Source of the DNA: Echinometra lucunter
Taxonomy: Eukaryota > Echinodermata > Echinoidea > Camarodonta > Echinometridae
Assembly: GCA_029962745.1 (NCBI GenBank)
Contig: JAPZVO010000025.1
Span: forward strand, 65,520 to 129,519
Reading direction: 5' to 3'
Length of the DNA: 64,000 nt
A program made the position numbers and the translations under genes. Each line of letters begins with the position of its first letter. Position 1 is the stretch's first letter. The notes below the pieces were generated by a model. The model ran no database searches and was not told the origin of the DNA. It saw nothing but the letters and a program-made list of their open reading frames with translations. This document shows, one piece after another, positions 56,695-64,000 of this stretch.

Positions 56695-56862
56695 TTCTTT
56701 TAATGGAGCGACCACATAATCAATTGCTCTCGCATTGATGATGACAATTTCAGTAGCGTTTTTTCTTTTTTTTTTTTGTTGTTGCAATGTTACGGGATGC
56801 CAGACCGAAACTTCCATTTTCTTGCATTTTGCTTCAGGATATGCTTTTAGTAGATTTGAATA
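56695..56862 (-). CDS. Possible upstream exon of the Roco gene
   Basis: Minus-strand open stretch from about 56862 to a consensus donor GAA|GTGAGT at 56695/56694. It reads YSNLLKAYPEAKCKKMEVSV, later ATEIVIINARAIDYVVAPLK. The second half has the hydrophobic spacing of a leucine-rich-repeat-type strand, but no repeat is certain. It ends in phase 0, which matches the phase-0 start of the P-loop exon. The QQQKKKRKN in the middle comes from an A-rich simple tract and argues against it. The acceptor (AACGAG or GAGAG) is weak. Confidence 0.25.
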
Positions 56863-57114
56863 CTCTCGTTATCATTAGTGATCGTTAGGAAAAAAAGATT
56901 CTATTCACTGGAAAAATGACACTTTCAATTACTTATTTTGAAGACTGCCTCTTTTACCAAAAAGAATTAGGGAGTTTCCGAAGAACTCCTGAGATTTCAG
57001 AAAACATCTTCCAAATGGCCTCCAGCAGTTTTCTTATTTTTAAAACTGGAAGAATGTAAGGAAACACCTAACCATGGTACTAACCTTTGATATCCCAGTC
57101 ACCTTCTCATAATA

Positions 57115-57600
57115 ACCATTATACGTAAGGCTCGTTCGCAAATGCCTTTACGAACTGCTACGAAACGCCGTAAGAACGATTTTTAGACCATTTCGTAAGA
57201 TCTTCTTAGAAAGCCGTAAGAACCAGCTTTGCCGGAGACCATTAGTAGCCGTTCGCAGCCGGTTCGATGGCCTTGACCACGAGGGCCTTGACCAAGATTT
57301 TTTCCAAGTCGTACAAATCCCCCTCTCTTCGTAAGCGATCGTACGAACGTCATAAGAACATCGTAAGAACCACGCAAGATTCTGTAGATTTTGTGGGGTC
57401 GAGAGAAAATTTTTGAAGCCTCCAATTCTTACGATGGTCGTAAGAACGCCTTAAGTTGTTCATAAAGGGCTCTTACGGGGTTCGCAAAGACCCCTTGCGA
57501 GCAGAGATTCTTAAGGTTTTTTTTTTTTTTACGAACGTTTGCTGGCGTTCGTAAGGTGTTCGTAAGGTGCTCATAAGGCGTACGTACACATTTTTGGAAA
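57115..57600. repeat. Degenerate TTCGTAAG / CGTAAGAAC repeat block (foldback-like)
   Basis: About twenty variants of 'ccgtaagaacg', 'cttacgaac' and 'gttcgtaag' in both orientations over 480 bp. The ends are 'cgttcgcaaatgccttacg'-like at the left and 'ataaggcgtacgtac' at the right. It looks like the arms of another foldback with no unique interior. Non-coding. Confidence 0.65.
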
Positions 57601-58087
57601 TGTTGAGTTTTAGGGGTTATAAAGCCAAACGTACAAAGTTCAAACTCTGTTCCGGTGTTCGAAGAGGAAGCATCTCCTGTCGAAGAAATAGGGGACCATA
57701 AGGGAAGCTATTAAAGGGAAGGGAGGAAAGGTGAAGATAGGAAAGAAAGAGGATGAAGAGGAAGGGGAGAGAGGGGGAGAGCTGCAACAATGGAGTCTTC
57801 ATTAAGAAATGATGGACTTCGTAAGTGCCCGAGGGACGGCGGTGGAAGACATACGCGACGGTAGTCAAAAATGTAGGGGCGGCAATACCCTTCCTCTTCC
57901 TGTTTTTATGGCTGAAAAGGGGGTTCCAAGTGAGGAAAAAGGAAAAAATAAACGAAGGGGAAAGGAAAGGAGAGAAGAAAAAAAAAATCGAAAAGAAAAG
58001 ATAAAAGGAAAGGGGAAAACTTGGAAGCGCTCTCTCGCTTCGCTCGTCCTCGTGTTTAGGTATCTTCTATCAATTATTTGGTTCCAT
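57601..58087. other. Unassigned, purine-rich in the middle
   Basis: A GGAAGA-rich tract (57695-57790) and an A/G-rich stretch (57930-58020) give lysine/arginine/glutamate-rich spurious frames. It ends in 'cgctctctcgcttcgctcg', a word related to the 61.2-62.4 kb array. Confidence 0.45.
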
Positions 58088-58350
58088 GGACATATGCTCC
58101 GCCGACATTTGCTCCGCCGACAACTGCTTCCAAAAATTCAGACAAGTGCTCCGCGACAGGTGCTCGGTGACAATTGCTCCGCCGACATTTGCTCTGCCGA
58201 CACTTGCTCCGACGACGTATGCTTCACCGACATTTGCTCCGCAGACATATGCTCCTCCGACATTTGCTCCACCGACAATTACTCCACCGACATATGCTCC
58301 GAAACGACGACATCTGCTCGGCCGACAGTTGCTCCACCGACATATGCTCT
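58088..58350 (+). repeat. 15-bp minisatellite, ~16 units of GACATTTGCTCCGCC
   Basis: Units vary around 'gacatttgctccgcc', mostly exactly 15 bp apart. Because 15 is a multiple of three, all three frames stay open and give repetitive LRRHLLRRHML- or PPTFAPPT-like frames; these are not genes. A second block of the same unit lies at 59876-60005 in the same orientation, and one inverted unit at 58456-58478. Confidence 0.85.
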
Positions 58351-59875
58351 GAAACGACATCTGCTCTCCAACTAGCTTACCCCCCCCCCTCGCCTTGCCC
58401 CCTTGTTTTAAAATTCTTGGTTACGTCAGAGACTATGCTCTCCAATTCATTTCATGGTGCCGACGGAGCAATTGTCACCATTTCAAATGTGTCAACCATG
58501 GGCGTCAATCCGTTTTCCAGTTTGGGGGGGGGGGGGGGGCACAGTCCAGAAATTTGCTGAGAAGCGAACAAAAAAATCAGGTGTCTATTTTGGGAGCAGG
58601 GGCGTCGCTAGACTTTTTTCAATGGGGGGGGGGCTGTACAGGTCAGATCGCGGACAAACAATGCTACCGATTACCGACGACCAATGTCGATAAATTCAAC
58701 CGTATAAAGCCCACGAAGCATGTTTAGTTGTGTACGTACCTCTATCATATTTCCTTCTGAATTATATATTTGTTCACCTCACGTGCCGTATGTCTTTGCT
58801 CTCCCCAAATATCCTGTATATAAAAATAATACGAGCGAGCGAAGCTTTTTTAGGCACATTTATGCACGTTCATGCAGATTGTCTTGTAGAATTAGTGTAA
58901 AATTCTCATGAAAGTCAGTAATGCCGGATTAAAATACACAAAACTTTCCCTTGTTCTAGCTTTTCTATTGACCATGGCTGCTCCCCACTTCTATAGACCT
59001 ATCTATTTATGTAAACATCTGTCATTTGATTTCAGCTAATCAAAGTCAATAAACTTTGAAATATTTGCTGTTATTGCATATTTATTCCCTATTATAATAC
59101 AGTGCAGATTTGCTTTGTTACTCATAATATGCATAGAATTAATATCAAATGCCACCAAAATCAATAAAGATGATCAGTTTGTTGTATATATCATGTTGTT
59201 TTAGTTACATGACAGATTTTGTATATAAGTTATGCATTTGTGTTTCTGGTCATTTCTTGTGACCATGCATTTTTAGATAAAAATGAATAAATATGTACTT
59301 GTAAATTGTCACAAAACAACATGAATTATCAGATTACTGCATTTACTTATCTTATTTTATTCAAAATAACCAACCTTACCTATCAGTTTCTTATTTTAGG
59401 TCTGTTCATTTGTAATTCTTTTTATAACATAGAAATTGAGCATTTTGCATACATTTTCATAAGTGACCTGCAAAGGTCATCAAATTATGCAATTTAATAA
59501 TTGAATTTATGAAAATTGGTTAGAATAACATGAATGAGGCATAAGTGCACTGCTAGTGTTATTATTTTTGTAATACTATTGATTTTATGTTTAATGCATA
59601 AAATTTACATAAATTAAAACTTTATTTTTTGGAAGGGATGCAATTACCTATTTTGTGGCCCCCCCTTCTAAAATTAATGTTTTTGATATTTATGACCACA
59701 TGCCCAAAACTGCGGCTTTGTCCAGCCTGTCCCAAAAATTTTGTTAAGGGACCTGAATATTGCCATTATATTACTAGCATGACATTATATAAGAAGAAGA
59801 ATAGTATAACATTAGCTAGAGACACAAGACTGCAAACCAAATAACTTTCATAAGAATATATATAATTAATTGACA
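58351..59875. other. Unassigned DNA between two copies of the 15-bp array
   Basis: Contains two MITE-like junctions with G runs: 'gggcgtcaatccg' then G16 (58524-58539), and 'ggggcgtcgctagac' then G10 (58624-58633). An inverted 'acgagcgagcgaag' word lies near 58829. The remainder to 59875 is AT-rich with no exon. Around 59700-59760 it shares 'gtccagcctgtccc' and 'gacctga' words with 63.74-63.78 kb. Confidence 0.45.
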
Positions 59876-60135
59876 CGACATATGCTCCGCGACAATTGCT
59901 CCGCCAACATATGTTCCGAAAAGGCGACATTTGCTCCTCCGAATTATGCTCCGCCCAGTTATTTTGACAATAATGTGACAACTGCCTCGCCGACAATTTC
60001 TCTGCCGAATTAATTTCGTTGACAGTCCATGGGGGTCAATCCAGGGGGGAGAGGGGGACACGTCTCCCCCCCCCCCCCCCAAATATTGGAGGGTGGGGGA
60101 CACAATAGGGCATGTCCACACCCCCCCCCCGGAAA
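59876..60135. repeat. Second 15-bp array block plus G/C-run MITE remnant
   Basis: 59876-60005 repeats the 'gacaatttgctccgcc'-type unit. It is followed by 'gtccatgggggtcaatccag' and C15 (60066-60080) and C10 (60121-60130) runs. The same 'catgggNgtcaatcc' junction follows the first block at 58497, so the pair probably marks one composite or duplicated element. Confidence 0.65.
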
Positions 60136-60210
60136 AAAAAAATCACGATCGTTGTTGGCAAGTGAGAGAGGGAGAGAGAGAGAGAGAAAAAAAAGGAGAG
60201 GGAAGAGGAA

Positions 60211-61173
60211 CCCTGATAGCAGAGACTGGTAAGAATAACGTCATATTTACGTCTTTTTAAAGTCGTGTCATACGTCTTATTCATGTATTATATATACGTC
60301 TTTAAGACGATAATTTGCACCAGCACACGACGTAAAATAAGACGTCATATTTGTACGTCAATTTTACATCATATTGGTCGGAAAAACCGTCTTTATGACG
60401 TCTTTACGACCCAAAGGAAGCCCACAGACTGGTAAAAATCACGTCATAAAGACGTCAAAGCTTCAAAGCTGGTTTATAAAATATTTTACAATGTATTCAA
60501 CGTTATGATGTTTTTCTCTTTGTTAATGCTCTAGCCTATGGATCGTCCTTTACTAGCCCTATATCCTAACATTCTACATCCTATAACTAACTACTGATGC
60601 TTTGTATCGACATTAACATATATATGGACTGTAGTGTAGTACTTGAAAAAAAAAACAGTTAGAAATTACAATTTCTTGATGCATTCTCAAATACCCTGCC
60701 CATGACATTAACTGAATGGTGTTCAACATGGAAGTACATTGTTCATTAAATCAGCAGTGCAATCATTGAATAAAATGTTAAAATTCAAATGTTATCTTCC
60801 TTTTTTCACGAAGTTTAGTCATTTCTGGTCATTCATGAATATTCATGAATCACGATCAACTATTACAGTCATATCACGACGTAAAACTGACGTAAAGACG
60901 TCATATTATGGTCTCGAAAAAAGCTGTTATAAAGTGGGTAATAATTGACGTAAAAATACGTCTTATTCTGGTCTTTAAAAAAGATGTTAAAAAAGTGGTC
61001 AATATTTGACGTAAAATATATGTCATCTTATGTTCAAACAAAATTTGACAAAATTTTGGTTACCTTAAGACGTCATAAGGTTGTCGTAAAATAGTCGTGT
61101 ATACGACATATGACGTGTGGACCAGTTTATGGCCAGTTCTTGACGTCTTAAAGACGTCCGTCTGCTATCAGGG
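60211..61173. mobile_element. 963-bp foldback with CCCTGATAGCAGA ends and GACGT-rich arms
   Basis: Starts 'ccctgatagcagagactgg' and ends 'tctgctatcaggg'; the terminal 13 bases are perfect inverted copies. Both arms (about 60211-60460 and 60870-61173) are full of gacgtc, acgtcat and cgtaaa words in either orientation. The ~400-bp centre is ordinary AT-rich DNA. No coding. The self-complementary gacgtc makes the arms pair in many registers. Confidence 0.8.
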
Positions 61174-61239
61174 AAGGAGGGAAAAGGGGAAAAAGGAAGG
61201 AGTAAAGTGCCTAAATAAAGTCATATTCGGCTTATTTGC

Positions 61240-62415
61240 TTGTGTATTTTGACAATAATATAACACTGGTACAAAGGAGAGTGTATATTTTTCCTCGCTA
61301 GCTGCGCTCGCTCGTATAATATTTAGATGCAGGATGTTTTCGGAAAGCAAACACAATCATTCGGCAAGTGAGATTAACAATTTATCATTCAGATACCTTA
61401 ATGCCCGTCATGCATTTGATGAAAAATTATCACTTCTACCATAAAAAACATACAGAAATTTTTTCCTCTCTCTCGCTGCGCTCGCTCGGTTGATATCCAG
61501 ATACAGGATAGTCTTTGAAAGGAGATTAATTAGGTAGGAGAGGTGACCAAATATATATATAAAAAAAATACATGTATCTTAAAGGCCATCGTGTATTTTG
61601 ATAAAGAAATTTCATATTTACAATAAAAAGAAATATGTAAGTATTTTTTTCGCTCGCTATTCTCGATCGTAGGCTATAATATTCAGATACAGGATGGATT
61701 CAGGATAAAAAACGAATTCGGCAAGCGAGGCCCATCATGTATTTTGATGAAGAATTATCATCAAACATAAAAACTGTATATATTTTTTCCTAGCTCGCTT
61801 GCCTCGCTCGTATAATAGGCCTATTAAGACTTAGGATGGCCTTTGAAAGCGAATGATTCAGGCGAGAGAGGTGAAAAAAATATATAATTTAGATATCTTT
61901 AAACCCATCAAGTAGTTTTGAGGAAGAACTATCACTTTTACTAAAGAGAGTTTATATTTTTTTCCTCGCTCGCTGGGCTCGCTCCTATTATATTTAGATA
62001 CAGGATATATGGGGAGAGGAAACACATTAGGCAAGCGAGGTGACCAAATATACATTTATAAGTTAGATATCTCGTAGATAATTCCATCGTGATTTGGATG
62101 AAGAAATGCCACTTCTACTATTAAAAATAGTATATAAATTTGGTTAGGGAAGCAAACGAATTCGGCAAGAGAGGTGACCAAATGTACATGTATAAGTTAG
62201 ATGTCTTATAGTTAATTCTATCGTGTATTTGGATGAAGAATTATCACTTCTACCGTGAAAAAGCATGTATGTTTTTTCTCGCTCGCTGCGCTCGCTCGTA
62301 TAATATTAAGATATAGGATGGCCTTTGAAAGCGAATAAATCAGGCGAGAGAGATTATCTTTAAGCCCATCATGTAGTTTTGATGCAAGAACTATCACTTC
62401 TACGAAAGGGAGTTT
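61240..62415 (+). repeat. ~170-bp tandem array, about seven units
   Basis: The word 'ctcgctgcgctcgctcgt' (or variants) recurs near 61296, 61469, 61651, 61793, 61964 and 62280, i.e. at 142-182-bp steps with one copy missing near 62140. It is each time followed by 'ataatatttagatacaggat', a 'gcaagcgaggtgacc'-type word and 'gaagaattatcacttctac'. Units are diverged, so the array is old. Isolated copies of the CTCG word occur at about 22366, 54270, 54355, 58030, 58829 (inverted) and 63950. Confidence 0.8.
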
Positions 62416-62418
62416 TCA

Positions 62419-63205
62419 TTATAGACCAATTTCACGGCCGGTTTATGTATTTGGCCCTCTATCGGCGACGCCATTGCTGCTGTGGGCAAGCGCGCTGACC
62501 GCGATTGGCTCTGTGTACAAAATGAATGTAAGATATGAGATATGCCCCGATATTGTTCCATTTACTTTATTCTAGATCAATAAAATAAAGCATGGGTAGA
62601 TGAGGTAAGACAATGGTCATATCTGACGGATGAAGGTATGATGTATTTTTGTAATTTCGATGGTTTTTCAACTTAGTTTTGTCAGTAAAAGTTCGATTGC
62701 AGCATAGAAGCCGTAGTAAACGGGAGCCCTAAATCTTACCCTGTTTACAAAGTCAAGTTTTCACTCATTAAATTTTACGCCAAAGTACATAATGATAATG
62801 TTTCTTGACTTAAAAGTACCTTCTGTTGATGTTTTTACCCACTGGCGACGAATTCCTTCACATTGCTTACGGAAACCTGTGTAGGGAGTACGGCTTCTCA
62901 CACAAACAGGCTTCATGAGTCAAAAGCGAGTGAATTTCGCACTCAGTTAGCTTCCATTTTTCAAACTTTCTCTAATCCTTGCGGCATTTGAGCACCGCAC
63001 AGCTGCGACCTGAACTTCCCTGATAATTTATCATTGCAAATATTAAAATAAATCTGCATACACTGGTCAAAATAGACAAAAAATCGAACTAATGTACATA
63101 ACGCGCTATTGACTTGTGTACTATAAAAGTTGCAGCGCCCACCCCAGTATGCCGAACTCTGTCGATCAGTCTGCTGCCCTCTTGCGTTGTGAAATTGGTC
63201 TATAA
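62419..63205. mobile_element. 787-bp TIR element, TTATAGACCAATTTCAC ends
   Basis: The first 17 bases 'ttatagaccaatttcac' are an exact inverted match to the last 17, 'gtgaaattggtctataa'. A G+C-richer stretch follows the left end (62436-62520). 'cat' stands on both sides, but that is too short to count as a target duplication. A minus-strand frame crosses its right border (62961-63419) and has no known motif. Probably non-autonomous. Confidence 0.75.
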
Positions 63206-63289
63206 CATAAATGTTCATATCATGCCAAGAAAAGTTTGGTGATGAATCTCTCTTATATCCAAAATCTACATGGTACATGATGAATCCCT

Positions 63290-63800
63290 GACCTTTGCAG
63301 GAATTAGCATATTTCTGCATAAACAAGTGATTTAATGTAGCAGGTCCTGTAGGGAAAAATAAAGTTGTAGTCACAACAAATATATGTGGAACGTTTGAAA
63401 CATTTTCAAGCTTCTTCAATTTTCATTTCCATATGCCCCTGTAGTCTTGTTTAAAGGCACGTGGTTGCATGAATTAGCATTAAAATGCATGAAGCTTTGA
63501 TCCAATGCAATAAGTCCTTTAGGAAAAAATATAACTATTATCACAACAATACATTTGGCACCATTTCATTCACTTTGAATTTTTTGCAAAATAAGTGGTA
63601 ATGCTGTACTGTATGTAAGATGTATGAATTAACATAAATTTGCATGAAAATGAAGTTAAATCCAATGGGTCATGTGGGAGAAAATGAAGCTCTCATCATA
63701 ACAAGAACATATTATGCAAAGTTTGGTGCTTTTGTCCAGGCTGTCCCCCAAACCCTCAAATTTAGGATTAACAGACCTGACTACAAGGAATCGAGCGGCA
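63290..63800 (+). repeat. Three diverged ~165-bp units
   Basis: Units starting near 63300, 63471 and 63627 share 'gaattagcat' (or 'gaattaacat'), 'tgcat-aa', 'ggtc-tgtaggga-aaaat' and 'atcacaacaa' words in that order. The last unit runs into 'ttttgtccaggctgtccccc', also seen near 59715. Likely a dispersed repeat with internal tandem structure. Confidence 0.55.
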
Positions 63801-64000
63801 TGTTAAGGCATGTAATCAATACCCTCTTCTCACTATGGGAATGGAAGATGCCGATATAGTGTACATTACTCAAATTATGCATGTTATGAGAATAGAATAC
63901 CAATACACTAAAACCTCTTCTCTGTATACAAAATTCCTTTTTCCCCCTCGTTCGCTCGCTTTGCTTGCTCAAAAAATCTAAAAACAAGATGGCTTCTGAT
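63801..64000. other. Unassigned right edge
   Basis: AT-rich. Ends in 'cgttcgctcgctttgcttgc', an outlying copy of the word seen in the 61.2-62.4 kb array. No gene. Confidence 0.4.

Noticed and set aside
57809..58375. 188-codon plus-strand frame
   Set aside because: Lys/Arg/Glu-rich simple sequence followed by the 15-bp minisatellite, whose period keeps all frames open.
61240..62415. CRISPR-like regular spacing
   Set aside because: The whole ~170-bp unit repeats, not short repeats with unique spacers, and the DNA is animal nuclear.
62961..63419. 152-codon minus-strand frame
   Set aside because: Crosses the right end of the 787-bp TIR element into an unrelated repeat; no motif and no splice context.

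Overview
The window is 62.5 kb of readable DNA plus three runs of exactly 500 Ns (scaffold gaps). It is animal nuclear DNA: AT-rich, intron-bearing, with almost no long open frames, and packed with interspersed repeats. The mix is a CR1/L2-like LINE, BEL/Pao and PIF/Harbinger remnants, hAT-like MITEs, and many foldback elements whose arms are short degenerate tandem repeats. Together with a Roco-type GTPase gene this points to a marine invertebrate deuterostome. An echinoderm such as a sea urchin is my best guess; that is inference from element and gene styles, not from a marker gene.

The only host gene I can support lies on the minus strand. Three exons read as consecutive parts of a Roc (Ras-of-complex) GTPase domain: the P-loop exon at 55375-55511, a G2/switch I exon at 51494-51598, and the switch II exon (DFGGQ) at 20266-20408. 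The first junction is phase-compatible. The second intron would be about 31 kb and holds most of the mobile DNA seen here. A possible upstream exon lies at 56695-56862. The N-terminal and COR-side exons were not found.

Layout. 1-3.4 kb: unassigned DNA, a gap and a frameshifted BEL/Pao gag-protease piece (minus). 3.4-9.7 kb: old inverted arms, a 16-bp-unit foldback and two hairpins. 10.5-11.9 kb: a 1.44-kb foldback. 12-15.4 kb: a gap and unassigned DNA. 15.4-20.2 kb: inverted elements and TA microsatellites, then Roc exon 3. 20.4-32 kb: the large intron, with palindromic elements at 23.5-24.05, 24.2-26.1 and 27.35-29.0 kb, a TSD-flanked hAT-like MITE, and degenerate GGGGCACTTATCAG arrays. 33-42 kb: microsatellites, a TIR element at 34.7-37.65 kb and an element with CACTCTTTT-type ends at 38-41.9 kb. 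42.2-53.9 kb: two Harbinger-like ends in inverted orientation, enclosing a Harbinger transposase relic, a second hAT-like MITE, a 5'-truncated but nearly intact LINE (47.44-50.8 kb) and Roc exon 2. 54-56.9 kb: a TSD-flanked MITE, Roc exon 1 and a gap. 57-64 kb: several tandem or foldback repeats and a ~170-bp satellite-like array.

The most striking global feature is more than 30 pure G or C runs of at least 10 bases, nearly all inside repeat copies. The second is that at least six unrelated foldbacks share one design: inverted arms built from short degenerate tandem units.
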